A stretch of DNA of 64,000 nucleotides from Megascapheus bottae. Taxonomy: Eukaryota; Chordata; Mammalia; Rodentia; Geomyidae. The notes beneath the pieces were generated by a model. It was given only the letters and a program-made list of their open reading frames with translations. It searched no databases and was not told the origin of the DNA. Where the stretch lies: NCBI GenBank assembly GCA_024803745.1, contig JANJXV010000040.1, positions 114,501-178,500 of the forward strand. Direction: 5' to 3'. Shown one piece after another: positions 12,337 to 23,969 of the stretch (the stretch's first letter is position 1; every line of letters starts with the position of its first letter). The translations under genes and the position numbers were made by a program.

Positions 12337-12786
12337 GTTGGGGCCTGATCACCATCTCTGGGGCCTGTTCACCATTCCGGCTCAGCGGCCACTAAAGGGC
12401 TTTGTCCACGCCTTCCTCGCATAACTCTCTTGAGGTGTTTCTGTGAACCTGACTCAGCTGAACCCCTAACTCGGGTCCTCAGCCCTCGTGCTTTCTTGCA
12501 CTGGTCCCGCCCAGTAAAACCTGGAAAGTTTGCCCTGACCCTTAGTGATAGCACCTTGGCCTTTTATCTGTTGGGTCCTTTCTGCTTCTCCATCTCCTCT
12601 TTCCCCCACAGTATATAACTAAGTGCCCAACACAATAAACCTGAAATCTGCTGCGCTTTCATGGCTGACACAGCTCCTGGCTCAGTGTTGTTTTCTCCCC
12701 GGCAATTGGGGAGGGCTGGGTTACTTGCCATCTCCTCAGCTCCATGGGACTTCAGGCTGGCCCTGGGTGTCCCTTGTCATACCTGT
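12337..12786 (+). mobile_element. Solo LTR (6-bp target duplication family), copy in unit 1
   Basis: Matches the complete copy at 61124-61590. It contains a TATA-like tatataa at 12612 and AATAAA at 12634-12639 in plus orientation. Its left end was the landing site of the class II provirus. A short deletion has removed the right end and its target duplication. Confidence 0.8.
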
Positions 12787-13089
12787 CAGTCTTTTGCATA
12801 ACTGGGGTTCTAGATGTGAGCTATTAGGATCGCAGCTACAAGCAGACAGTATGTAGAGAAGGAGACCAGGGGTAGGAGAGAGCTGGAGGCAGCTGGACAC
12901 TGGACATAGCTGCTTGGTTTGCTGCAGATCCACTTTTTCTCTGCGTAGACCCTGGCACTGCTAATTCCAGCTTCATCCAAATAGCCGCATTCCCTAGTGC
13001 CTCGAACTTCCACCCTAGAGCCAAGCAGAAACAGGTTCAGTACTCACATTTGGGTATTTACTTGCTTTTGTAAATTTTTCTTTTTCTTC

Positions 13090-13352
13090 TTGTCAGGTGT
13101 GGGGTTAGAAACTGGGTCCTGGGCTGCTGTCCTGAGCTTTTGTGCTCAAGACGAGTGAGTCCTGCTCTTCCATTAAAAGCCACAGCACCACTTCTGACCA
13201 CTTCTGGATTTTTTTTTCTTTCTTTTCCTTTTTTTTTGTGGTTCATGGGAGGTAAGAGTCTCATGGATTTTCCTGCCTAGGCTGGTTTTGAGCTATGATT
13301 CTCAGATTTCAGCCTCCTGTGTAGCTAGGATGATAGGAAAGAGCCACCAGCA
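13090..13352 (-). mobile_element. Type A SINE
   Basis: Intron 4 of unit 1. ID tail then B1 head on the minus strand, with a T-rich insert near 13210. The unit 4 paralog is 62465-62768. Confidence 0.75.
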
Positions 13353-13415
13353 TGGAACTTATTGCCTGTAGGGTTTTTGTTGTTTTTTGTTGTTGTTTTT
13401 TGCTTTTTGTTTTCA

Positions 13416-13580
13416 TTTTTTGTGGGTCATGGGGCTTGAGCTTGACCTTGAGATTTTCGGCTCAAGGCTACTGCACTTCCCTTGAGCCAAGCCCCTACTT
13501 TCCTGGCTGGCTTTGAACCTTGATACTCAGATCTCAGCCTCCTGATTAGCGAGGATTATAAGTATGAGCCACTGTGTTGG
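13416..13580 (-). mobile_element. Type A SINE, partial
   Basis: B1-like end (cagatctcagcctcctgatt) with a shortened ID tail. The paralog in unit 4 is 62785-62925. Confidence 0.7.
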
Positions 13581-13865
13581 GATTTGTTGTCTGCAGTTTT
13601 AGAAAAGAAAGAGACTAACAGAAATTTGACATTAGTGCTGAGCACTGATGACTGAGTTGCGTTTCTTCTCCATTCTCAAAGTCCTGGTGTGAATGCCACC
13701 TGTCTGTCCATCACCCGTCCATCCCAGTCACACTAACCACGCATTCATTCATGACCCACGGCCACCTGTGGGCTCCCTAGACGTGACCTTCACTCAGGCT
13801 CAACTGTTTCCAAAATGCAGAAAAATAAACCATCAACAACAACAACAAATCCATGCTGGGTTCCA

Positions 13866-14092
13866 GGACTCACAGCTGTCATCCAGCTACTCAGGAGGCT
13901 GAGATCGGACGATCACAGTTCAAAACCAGCCCTGGCAGAAAAGTCCATGAGACTCTAATCTCCAATAAACTCTTTAGCAAAAGCTGGAAGTTGCGCTGTG
14001 GTTCAAGTGGTAGAGCACTGTCCTTTAGCAAAACCTCAGGAACAAGGACCCAGGCCCTGAGTTCAAGCCCCAGTCTTGGCCCAAAATAAACA
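13866..14092 (+). mobile_element. Type A SINE in lectin intron 4
   Basis: B1 head (agctactcaggaggctgag) and ID tail (gtagagcactg, gagttcaagccc). Orthologous copies lie at 53658-53875 and 63205-63425, so it predates the duplications. Confidence 0.85.
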
Positions 14093-14289
14093 AACAAGCC
14101 AAAAGATGGTTGAAAACGTACAAGTTGGTGAAGTCTGTGCTGTCTGCCCACTTCCAACTGTGCTTTGAGAATTCTCTCCTAAGTCCAATCCAATGATCGT
14201 ACAAATCTTTGTGTCTTTTCAAGAAATTCTGTAATAAAACACAGCAAATTGAAAATGGGAGTCCTTGACTTTTGGATGTATTTTGTTTT

Positions 14290-14480
14290 TCTGTCAAAGA
14301 CCGGCTTCAAACTGTGATCTCACATCTCAGCCTCTGAGAAGCTCTGTATTAGGACTAATAATTCTTTTTCTTTTCTTTGTGTGTATGTGCCAACCCGACT
14401 TCCACAATTTGTCTTGGAACTTCGATCCTCCCATCTCAGCCTCCTGGGTAACTGGATGACTGCGTGAGCTCCTGGCGCCC
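14290..14480 (-). mobile_element. Degraded B1-type SINE pieces in lectin intron 3
   Basis: Two B1-head-like stretches (cacatctcagcctctgag; cccatctcagcctcctgg) in minus orientation. Same in units 3 (54075-54270) and 4 (63615-63810). Confidence 0.5.
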
Positions 14481-15104
14481 AACCCTTTAACTTCACACAA
14501 CCTCTCCAAGTCGGGGCGGGGTGTCTTCAGCATGTCACAGAGAACAGGAACCCCAAAAGCATTTCTTACCAGGTCCTGGATGGTGTCAAAGGTGGCCAGA
14601 TTGGCTCCAAAGGAGGCACAAAAGTCCTGACTGGACGTCCAGTTCCTTGTATCCTCAGAAAAATAGAAACACTGATTCCCAAAGCCAATCCACTCTCTTG
14701 GACAGGAAGAATACAGGCTGTGCTCTGGAATGCGGCTTTCTGCTTGGTTCCCTAACAGACAATGGATTTGCTTTATAATCAGTCTTCTGTTTTCTGTGCC
14801 CGTCCCGGGGCCTAAGCCACACATTGGCATTCAAAACCACTCACCTGCTAGAATCACTGTTAGTACAACTATCGTCCCAAACAGAACCATAATAGTCAGC
14901 AGACAGCAGTGAACTTTGGCGCACGTGATATATGACAATATTCCTGGGTATTTTTCCTGGAACCCCTTGACTGAAAGAGGAGGGTTTGAATCCAAGGGTT
15001 TGAATCTAGAAGGAAAATAGTCATAGCATTCTCTACTTATGGCTTGTCCTGGCTCAATTACCACCAAAGGCCATCTTGCAATGGTGGAAAAGGACAGAAC
15101 GGAG

Positions 15105-15280
15105 GAGCTGAGCACTGGTATCTCCTCCCTGTAACCCCAGCTACTTAGGAGCCCAAGATTGAGGGTGGCAGGCAGGAAAGTCTGGGCACAAGGAGAGCTG
15201 TGGCTCCAGTGCCAGGGCAGCAGCCTTGAGAGACAAAGCTTAGAGGATTCAGGTCCTGAGTTCAAACCCCAGCCTGATCA
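15105..15280 (+). mobile_element. Degraded type A SINE in lectin intron 1
   Basis: B1 head-like ccccagctacttaggag then ID B-box-like gagttcaaacccc. Confidence 0.6.
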
Positions 15281-15394
15281 TGTAATAGACAGTAGATATT
15301 ATAAATATATGTCATAATATATGACATATCACATGGTCTATTATAAATGTTTACTCTGTACTGTATTATTCTATTATGTATATGTACTTTTTTT

Positions 15395-15628
15395 CTTTTG
15401 TCAGTCATGAAGCTTGAACTCAGGGCCTGTGTGCTGTGCCAGAGCTTTTTCCCTCCAGGCTAGCACTCTACCACTTTCAGCCTCAGCACCACTTCTGATT
15501 TTCTGATGGTTCACTGGAGATAAGAGTCTCATGGACTTTCCTCTCTGGGCTGTCTTTGAACTGTGATCCTCAGATCTCAGCCTCCTGAGTAGCCAGGATG
15601 ACAGGTGCGAGCCACCAGTACCTGGTTA
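15395..15628 (-). mobile_element. Type A SINE in lectin intron 1
   Basis: Full-length B1-ID dimer, minus orientation. The paralog in unit 3 is 55190-55425. Confidence 0.85.
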
Positions 15629-16165
15629 TATATCCTCATATAGATAGATAGTATATCCATCGTAGTATGTATTATTGAGGCCATATCATATGTCATGATA
15701 TTCGGTAAGTAGTAAGTGTTTTGTTGTCAAGTTACAGCAGGCAGAGGGACTGAGCCCCAGTTCCAGGCATTATTTCTGGCTAACACCAATGGGCAGCCAG
15801 TTTAGAACATGGCAGCTCAGCACAGGGTGCCAACTTACCCAAATCCTGAGCACTTATGCCCGCACACACATATGTCCTGCTTTTTCTCTTGCCCTTGCTC
15901 AAGCCCTGTCCTCACTACCAGGTTTCTGGAAAATTCTGCTCCCCAGAGGCTCAGTTCAAGGCCAGCACTAGAGCAGGGAGGACAAAATAGCCCAGAAAGT
16001 ACTGTGTTTATGAGAACCCCCCAAAAACTACATTTCCTGTCCTGCTTCCTTGATACATGAACAGGTGATATAGTTCGGTGGTGTGTGTGTGTGTGTGGTT
16101 GCTGATGACAGGCAGGCCTCACGTCTAGCTTTTTGGTGGTTTATTAGAGGTAAGAGTCTCTTGGA

Positions 16166-16393
16166 TGGGGCCTGAAGTTTGGCCTAGCGGTTAAAGTGCT
16201 TGCCTAGCATGCACGAAGACCCGGGTTCCATTCCTTGATACCACATATATAGAAAAAAGCCGGAAGTGGTGGTGAGGCTCAAGTGGTAGAGCTCTAGCCT
16301 TGAGAAAGTCCAAGGACAGTGCTCAGGCCCTGAGCTCAAGCCCCGGACTGGCAAAAACAAAACAAAACAAAACAAAAAAAAGAACAACAAAAT
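16166..16393 (+). mobile_element. Type B SINE specific to unit 1
   Basis: Two ID-like units and an AAC-rich tail, flanked by gagtctcttgga at 16154-16165 and 16394-16405. Unit 3 has the single uninterrupted target near 55934, so it inserted after duplication. Confidence 0.9.
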
Positions 16394-16405
16394 GAGTCTC
16401 TTGGA

Positions 16406-16596
16406 GTGGCTGGGAAGGTGTCTAGTGGTAGAGTGCTTGCCTAGCAGGCATGAAGCCCTGGGTTTGATTCCTTAGTACCACATACCCAGAAAAAGCCAGA
16501 AGTGGTGCCATGTATGGATCAAGTGGTAGTGTGCCAGCCTTGACCAAAAGAAGCTCAGGGACAACACCCGGGCCATGAGTTCAAATCCCAGGACTG
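16406..16596 (+). mobile_element. Type B SINE shared with unit 3
   Basis: ID-ID dimer with ggtttgattcc and gagttcaaatcccaggactgg. Orthologous to 55946-56140. Confidence 0.85.
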
Positions 16597-17365
16597 GAAA
16601 AGAAAAGGTCTCATGACTTTGCTGCCTGGGCTTTCTTCAGACTATGATCGTCAGATCTCAGCCTCCTGAGTAGCTGGGAGGACAGGTGGGAGCCACTGGA
16701 GTCTGGTTTGAAAGCAAATTCTCCAAGGGTTGCAATTTAATCAGGGAAAGAGGAATACGAAGGAAGAGGAGGGTGAAGACAAAGAAAAAAGAAGAGGAAG
16801 AGGAAGGAGAGGGATGTTACCCCAACTCAACTCACACATCCCAGATCTAACCTTCCCTCCTTCTGTCCCAGCCTAGCTGCCTTTGTGGGAGACTCCAACC
16901 CTAATGCAAGTTAACTGCTGGCCTGCTTTCTGGGTCGTCTGTGGAAGGCAGATCTTTCTGTAACATTTCCACTGAGGCTTCTCTCATTTCCCTCCTTGTT
17001 ATTTTTAGGCAGAACTGACTGGAGCCAGGGATTAAGGAGGTAACCTTGGCCTTCTCCAGATACATGGCAACTGGTAAACAGATTCTCCACTAGCCTTCTG
17101 CCTTTCCTGGCTACAAACAAAAAAATCAAAACAAGATTGGAATCAGGGTGTGAAATTCAATGGATTAGAAATGAAATGACTGATGTGTCAGAAAACATGT
17201 TAAAATGTCCCAATGCATTTCAACTTAGATACATTTAAACCAGGATGGGATACAAGGGGATGGTTGAGATCCATTTGAATAATAAATAATAGTAATAATA
17301 AAAGCCAGACAACCACCTGAGATCCATCATCATGTTTATTATTATCATCATTATTATTATTATTT

Positions 17366-17556
17366 GCCAGTCCTGGGACTTGAACTCATGGCCTGGGCAC
17401 TGTCCCTCAGCTTTCTCAAGGCTAGAGGTCTACCACTTGAGGCACAGCTGCACTTCTTTCTCTTTCTAGGTCTGTGGTACTGAGGAATGGAAACCAGGGC
17501 TTCCTGCATGCTAGGCAAGCACTTTGCCACTAAGCCACCTTCCCAGTTCCCTGAGA
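17366..17556 (-). mobile_element. Type B SINE
   Basis: ID-ID dimer in minus orientation (ttgccagtcctggg ... gctaggcaagcactt) upstream of lectin exon 1 in unit 1. Confidence 0.85.
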
Positions 17557-17689
17557 TCCATTTTTTTATATAATCATCATCATTATCATCATCACGATCA
17601 TAATGAAGACCTTGGCTCAGAGGCTGAGATATTATCTGAGGTGCAAACACTGTAGGGCAGGAAAGATTGGGAAATTTCTTAGCGCCTGC

Positions 17690-17975
17690 TCAGGACCAAA
17701 AAGTGGAGAGAAGAGGCTCAAGTGGTAGAGTGCCAGCCTCCAGTGAAAAAGCTCAGGGACAGCACATCTAAAAAAAATTAAAGGAGGGGATGGGAGTTTG
17801 GCCTAATGTTAGAGTGTTTGTCTAGTATGCATGAAGGCCCAGGTTCAATTCCTTGGTAACACATATATTGAAAAAAAAGCCAGAAGTGGTGCTGTGGCTC
17901 ATGTGGTAGAGCTCTAGCCCTGAGAAAGCCCAAGGACAGTGCTCTGGCCCTGAGCTCAAGCCCCCTGGACTAGCA
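17690..17975 (+). mobile_element. ID tail fragment followed by type B SINE
   Basis: A short ID tail at 17690-17768, then a complete ID-ID dimer at about 17786-17975, followed by an A-rich stretch to 18070. Confidence 0.75.
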
Positions 17976-18070
17976 AAAAAAGTTTTTTTAAAGAAAGAAA
18001 AGAAATGCCCTCCCTCCCCCCAACAAGCAAGAAAAGAAAAAGAAGAACCACCAAAAAAAAAAAAAAGCAA

Positions 18071-18990
18071 AAAGTGAACTCCTAAAACATGAAGGGATAG
18101 GAGTATGACCCAAATATTAGAGAAGTGCCCAAGAATGAAAAGAAAAGAAAAGATAAAAATTTAAATAAAAGCAAACTCTAACTGCTAGGAACAGACTCAA
18201 AATAGCAGTTATTGTAAGGCTAGACAGCAGGCAGTCTCTGAAAAGTATTCCTGAAGCCCAAAGCAGAGGAAAATGCTGCAAGCACAGCAGGACTGCAGAC
18301 AGGGCCACACTTACCCGCCAGAATTCAGTCCCCAGAACCAAAATGCAGTCTCCAGAAGCCTCTGAGCACTGCAGAGTAGAGTGACAAGGACTATGGAGAG
18401 GATGGGAGACAGGGGAAGAAGGAGAATAAGGAAGACCAGGAGACAAAACAGGTTTCCTGAGCAGAGGGAGGCGGAGTCACCCCGCCCACCACACTGAACC
18501 AAAGCACCAAACCCCAAGCAGGAAATCCACACTGCAGCTGCTGCAGTTCAGTATGCAACCTGAACCTGCTGAACCCTAAAAACATAGTTACATAGATGAT
18601 GTGTAAAAAATGCACACAAACGCAAATATACACATAAATAAAATATATAATACATACAAATACGCTGCATAAATATAAAAGTATACATAATCTAAAAAGA
18701 TAGACATTTTATATATTACATATACATATAAATATATGTAACATCATATAAAACATATATAACATAATAACATGCATATTATATAAATATATTTTTTCAA
18801 CAAGATGCAAACAGTTAATAAACGCCTGAGCTATTCTGGAAATCAAACTCATATCTATGTATGACCCTAAAGTTTTTACTTCCCAGAACAAGGTGGAAAC
18901 AAGGTGGGCCTAGCAGGGGTGTTTCTTAGCTTGTCCATTCCTCCTTCAGGAACAGCTTTGAACAAAAACAACAACAGAAGAAAGCTCAGG
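18071..18990. other. Upstream region of lectin unit 1, no further gene seen
   Basis: Mostly unique-looking sequence to 18600, then a very AT-rich tract (18600-18800) of ATATAT and ACATAT motifs. No exon or repeat family is recognised apart from the duplication boundary at about 18804-18860. Confidence 0.4.
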
Positions 18991-19209
18991 AGTCAGGCAC
19001 GGTGGCTCGAGGCTGTTATCCTAGTAATAGGGAAGCTGAGATCTGAGGATCACAGTTCAAACTCAGCCTGGGCACTAAAGCCCATGAGAATCTTATGTCC
19101 AATTAACCACTAGAAACCCAGAAGTGGTACTGTGGCTCAAGTGGTAGAGCACCAGTCTTGAGTAAAAGAGCTCAGGGACAGTGCTCAGGCCCAGAGTTCA
19201 AGACCCACA

Positions 19210-19215
<6 letters not shown>
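18991..19215 (+). mobile_element. Type A SINE
   Basis: B1 head with cacggtggctcgaggctg and ID tail with gtagagcaccag, followed by (CA)n at 19216-19241. Confidence 0.85.
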
Positions 19216-19244
<29 letters not shown>

Positions 19245-19292
19245 AAAAAGTTCAGAAACAGCCATGAAGCCCTGAGTTCAAACTTCACGGGC

Positions 19293-19338
<46 letters not shown>
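19216..19338. repeat. Two (CA)n microsatellites
   Basis: CA runs at 19216-19241 and 19295-19338 separated by an ID-tail-like fragment. Confidence 0.9.
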
Positions 19339-19340
<2 letters not shown>

Positions 19341-19815
19341 GAATTCTAGACTCCAGTTCTGTAACACCAGACATGCTAACACTTTAAAGTAAACACATAG
19401 CCATAAAGCTCAAATATTGACATTTACACAGGTCATAATTACTGAGAGTACACAAAACCCAACAAAGAGCAAACATTGCCCTGCTCTTGCTGTTCCGAAC
19501 AAGGAAAGAAATGATTAACTTTACTCTCAGACGTGGGCTTGGCCCACGAACCATATTTGACTTTGGAGTTTTAGGTGGGCTTCTTGGATGACTTCTTCAG
19601 CCATCTTCAAAACCAAGAAGAAAACAGATGAACCCACCCTGCCTCCATACACCTGCTCACCTAGCCAGGCCTGGCCCTGAGCCACAGGACTCGTGACCAC
19701 ACCTCTGCACACACGGGCCCCCCCCTGCCTGGGTCACTCTGCAGGCCTGCCTCACCCCTGCCCTCCAATCCCCCATGAAACCTGACCCATGTCTGCCTTT
19801 CTCTGCTGCCTTTAT

Positions 19816-19816
<1 letters not shown>

Positions 19817-19857
<41 letters not shown>

Positions 19858-19880
19858 TGTGGTGTGTGTGTGTGTGTCTG
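19817..19880. repeat. (GT)n microsatellite
   Basis: About 30 GT units with one break. It gives spurious Val-Cys open frames. Confidence 0.95.
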
Positions 19881-19904
19881 TGTGCACGCGCCCACGTGTG
19901 TGCA

Positions 19905-20095
19905 AGAGCTTGAATTTTAGGGCCTGGCTGCTGCTCCTAAGCCTTTGTGCTCAGGCTGGTCCTCTACCACTTGAGCCACAGCACCACTTCTGGATTTTTG
20001 CTGGTTCATGGATTCCTGCCCAGGCTGGTCTTAGAATCCTGAAGCTCAGATGGTCTGAGTAGCTGGGATTACAGGTGTGAGCCACAGCACCTGAC
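19905..20095 (-). mobile_element. Type A SINE
   Basis: Minus-orientation B1-ID dimer ending in agctgggattacaggtgtgagcc. Confidence 0.8.
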
Positions 20096-20509
20096 ATCAC
20101 ATGCAGACACACGTGGCTGTGAGGCAGGAGCCCCACCCGACAATGAACTTGAGTCTGCCAGGATGCAGGCCTTTCTGAGAAAAAACCTGAAGCAATGCCC
20201 TGCCCCAAATGCAGATCGGCAGGGCGCCCCCTTCTCTCAAGGTTAAGGATCCCAGAAAATAACACCTGCTGTGAGCAGAGCAAAGACAACAACACCTAGC
20301 TTTGAATAACTGAAGCCAGACACCCCTGCCTTTACCACAGAAATACCCAACACCCCAAGAAGCCCTGTGTCTCTCCCCCTGTGTCTCTGTCTCTATTTCC
20401 CTGTGAGAACACCCCCACTCTGCCACAGCCTGCCCACACCTTTCTGTGTGTCAGTTTTGGGGTCTGCTTACCTGCAAGTTTACTTCATCAAACCCTGCCA
20501 TGTTTTCTT

Positions 20510-21550
20510 GCCATGGTGACTTGTCCAGAAATTCCTCATTGTGCCACCAAAGTCAATCACCCTCCGTGAAGAGTTCCCACATTTAAAAAGGAAAACTTCA
20601 GGGACTGGGAGTTTGGCCAAGTGGTAGAGTGCTTGCCTAGCATGCACGAAGACTGGGGATCAATTCCTCAGTACCGCATACATAGAACAAGCTGGAAGTG
20701 GTGCTGTGGTTCAAGTGGTAGAGCTCTAACCTTGAGAAAGTCCAAGGACAGTGCTCAGGCCCTGAGTTTAAGCCCCAGGACTGGCCAAGAAAAAAGGAAA
20801 ACTTAACTAAACCTCGCTCATCCTGTAGGCCTCCTGGATTTGTAGGTTCTGGCATCTAGAGTCTTGGGGCTCAACACCCCACTTTGGAAGTGCCTTAAAA
20901 GTTGGGGGATCACCCACTGTCCCAGACCCTTTTCTATTTCTAGTGACTCTTATTTATTTCTATGCTTTCTATATCCTTATTTTTCTATTTTTTCTTCTAT
21001 TCAGTTTTCCCTAGGAAGCCTTTGGTTTTCAAGCAACCCCAGTAGGTGGGCCACAGGATTTCAACCCCCCATTTTGCCCTCATCAGATATGGGGGTGTGG
21101 GAAGGGGTCCCCTTAGCCCCTGGCCCCACAGGAGATCTCAGGTCCAGCCCAGCTCTAACCTAAAGAAACTGTCAGTATTAAGGTCCATTTCTTGGGGAGG
21201 AAGTGGAGGAAATTGTAGCAATCTGACTAAATAACAACCCATCTTAGACAAGCAAGTAGAGTCTCAGAGAGGCCTCCCTTCCTGGGGACAATCTGTTAGA
21301 TCAGATTGTCTGCCCCCCCATCCCCCAACCCCCACTTCATCCCCCCCCCATTGGAGAGCAGAACTTGGGGAGTCAGGAAACCTGTCTCCTGGTCTGGGAG
21401 CCTAGGAGAGAAGCCATATTATTTATTTACTCCTTTCTTTAATTAATTTTTGCCCAAGAGTACCCTAGGACCTTTTTTTTTTTTAACACAGCAGCTATTC
21501 TGCATACTACAGTAGAGGGACAGTTATTCTGCACAATACGGTTAATCTTT
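20510..21550. repeat. Paralogous block shared with 33555-34340
   Basis: Motifs in the same order in both: ccatggtgac-tgtccagaaatt, cccacatttaaaaaggaaaa, ggcctcctggatttt, ctcaacaccccactttgg, attttgccctcat, ccaggaatacccc-aggacctttttttt. The family is not recognised. It could be an old LTR element with flanking sequence or an older segmental duplication. Confidence 0.7.
20599..20790 (+). mobile_element. Type B SINE with clean target duplication
   Basis: ID-ID dimer flanked by aaaaaggaaaactt at 20585-20598 and 20791-20804. The paralog near 33638 holds the uninterrupted target. Confidence 0.9.
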
Positions 21551-22807
21551 TTTAATAGCAGTGTAGCCATTGGAGTGCTGGTGAACTACCACCATTGTTC
21601 TTAGAAACAACTAAAAATGGAATTTCACAGACTTTCAGAATACAGGCAACTGTGAGCACTAGGGAAGTCCCCACTTGCCACGTGTTATTTTTTTACTTCC
21701 CTTCAAAAGTTGTGGACCAGGATATTTCTTTGCAATTCATGCAGTATGTCATATGTCTGTCTTTGTTAAGGAGAACAAAACTGGCAACTAGAATCATTTC
21801 CTCCTCTTGTAATGGTGTAAATGAGTTAGCTTTATTAGTTCCAAAGTTTAGTATTGTCAATTGTTTCCATCGCCTGGCTATTGTGAATAGTGCAGAGAGG
21901 AACATGGCTGAGCAGGTCCTTATCATATCCTGGGTCATGCTGTTCAGGATAGATGCCCAGAAGTGGTATGGCGGGATCGTAGGGAAGGTGAATTTTCAGT
22001 TCTTTAAGAAACCTCCACATTGCTTTCCAGAGTGGCTGAACTAGTCTGCATTCCCACCAGCAGTGCAGTAGGGTTCCTTTTTCTCCACAACCCCGCCAGC
22101 AACTGTCATTGTCTGAGTTCAAAATCTTGGCCACTCTTGTTGGGGTAAGGTGGTATCTTAGGGTTGTTTTCATTTGCATTTCCTTTATGACCATGGATGA
22201 TGAACATTTTCTCATCTGCTTTTCTGCCATTTTAATCTCTTCTTCTGATAAGTCTCTCTTTAGTTCCCTTGCCCATTTAGTGAATGGTTTATTGGGTTTG
22301 GGGGGGGGATTAGTTTCTTGAGTTCCCTGTAGATACTGGATATTAAGCATTTGTCAGATGTATTATTGGTAAATATCTTTTCCCAGTTGGTTGGCTGTCT
22401 CTCTACTTTTGCGACTATGCTTTTATCTGTGTAGAACCTTTTTATTTTTAGGTAGTTCCATTTATTCAGTCTCTCTCCAATCTTTTGTGACCCTGGGATT
22501 CTGTTCAGGAGTCTGTTGCCTGTGCCTATGAGTTCCAGTGTCTCCCCTACTCTATCATGCAGCAGTTTCATGGTTTCCGGTCTGACACTGAGGTCTTCGA
22601 TCCACTTTGAGTTAATGCTTGTGCATGGTGACAGGCTAGGGTCAATTTTTAGTTTTCTGCATGTGGCTGCCCAGTCTTGCCAGCACCAATAGTTGAATAG
22701 ACTGTGTTTGTTCCACTGTCTATCTTTGGCTCCTTTGTCAAATACAAGTTGCCTATAGGTCTGTGATTCTATTTCAGGGTCTTCTATTCTGTTCCATTTG
22801 CTCCGGC

Positions 22808-23245
22808 CTGTCAACTAGAGCTTGAGGATGAGCAGACCTGAATGAGAGAGACAAACAGACATGAGAAAGGAGACGAAGACAGTAGTCTGATCAAGGTCTC
22901 AATCTTTATTTTTGCACAGCAGAATGTTTAGCAAAAGGGTGATTGACGCAAGCAGGTTGCCTAGTGATATTACTTAGTAACCATCTCTATACAACATGTA
23001 CCTGAAACAAACCTGGGGAGGGGGTCAGGAGTTGGTCAAAGTGTTCTGCCAAACAGGATACATAAATCAAGTTCTTTTTGCTTAACAGAATATTGCAGTT
23101 GGGTCATCATGGAAGGAGTAGTAGAAACAATAAGCGATTCTTTCAAATTACAGACAGAGTCTTACAGTTACTAAGGTCTTTCAGTTTACAGAAACTTATA
23201 GTTTCTGGATGTCATAGTAATAGCTATTTGGTTCCCAGCACCATT
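22808..23245 (-). mobile_element. Probable solo LTR inside the L1
   Basis: A non-L1 block between two L1 stretches that would otherwise be adjacent. In minus orientation it carries AATAAA (plus ctttattttt near 22905). It starts tgtcaacta. The right edge and target duplication are uncertain. Confidence 0.45.
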
Positions 23246-23770
23246 GATCTTCTGGTCTGTTTTTGTGCCAATACCATGCGGTTTTTGTTACTATGGCTCT
23301 ACAGTAGAGTTTGAAGTCTGGTGTTGTAATACCACCAGCATCCTACCACTATCCCTATTCGCAGATGACATGATCCTCTACTTGAGTGACCCCAGAAGCT
23401 CCACTCCCAAACTCCTAGAATGAATAAACTACTTTAGCAAAGAGGCAGGATACAAAATTAACCTTCAGAAGTCAGTAGCCTTCTTATACACCAACAATAC
23501 ACAAACAGAACGCCAAATCAAGAAAATGATCCCATTCGCAATAGCCCCCAAAGGAATAAAATACTTAGGAATTAACTTAACCAAAGATGTAAAGGAATTA
23601 TTTAATGAAAACTCTAAAAGCCTAATGAAAGAAATTAAAGAGGACACTTAGAAATGGAAAGACATCCCATACTCATGGCTAGGGAGAACCAACATAGTGA
23701 AAATGGCTATACTGCCAAAATTGATATACAAATTCAATGAAATCCCCATCAAAATCCCAAAAACATTCTT

Positions 23771-23969
23771 TTTTTTTTGCCAGTCCTGGGCTCGAGCTCA
23801 GGGCCTGACCACTGTTCTTGGACTCTCTCAAGGCTAGAGCTCTACCACTTGAGCCTCAGCACCATTTTTGTCTTTTTTCTATGTATGTAGTACCGAGGAA
23901 TCAAACCTGGATCTTTGTGCATGCTAGGCAAGCTTTCTACCACTAGGCCAAACTCCCGGCACCCCAAAG
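23771..23969 (-). mobile_element. Type B SINE inside the L1
   Basis: ID-ID dimer with acattctt repeated at 23763-23770 and 23970-23977. Confidence 0.85.

Larger units (their letters stand above)
16113..16706 (-). mobile_element. Type A SINE split by two type B SINEs
   Basis: Halves at 16113-16165 and 16606-16706 are parts of a B1-type element. The interior holds two plus-strand type B SINEs (16166-16393 and 16406-16596). Unit 3 has only the second one. Confidence 0.7.
12810..16966 (-). pseudogene. Clec2-like: CLEC2/Clr-family C-type lectin-like receptor, unit 1 (splice donor lost)
   Basis: Five exons match unit 3 exactly in size and phase: exon 1 16915-16966 (52 nt), exon 2 14845-14970 (126), exon 3 14570-14751 (182), exon 4 14122-14228 (107), exon 5 12810-13014 (205). 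They sum to 672 nt and all frames are open. It would be a type II membrane protein: short cytoplasmic tail, transmembrane helix in exon 2, then a CTLD with CPREWIGF, NQCFYF, DFCASF, DHWIGLRRE and KKWICSKPS. Exon 5 keeps the cysteine of the RECGYL motif, unlike the other units. The donor after exon 1 reads cagcag|ttaact instead of cagcag|gtaact, so exon 1 cannot splice normally. I infer a pseudogene unless another first exon is used or the base is an assembly error. CLEC2 proteins are ligands or partners of NKR-P1 receptors. Confidence 0.8.
12784..18860. repeat. Segmental duplication, lectin unit 1
   Basis: Collinear with 52590-58365 (unit 3) and in part with 61597-64000 (unit 4), through exons, introns and upstream sequence. 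The last shared motif is gatgcaaacagttaataaa at 18804 versus 58311. Confidence 0.85.

Noticed and set aside
20621..20806. Recurring short frames with CGTKESNPGLRAC-like peptides
   Set aside because: These are translations of SINE sequence and recur wherever a SINE occurs.
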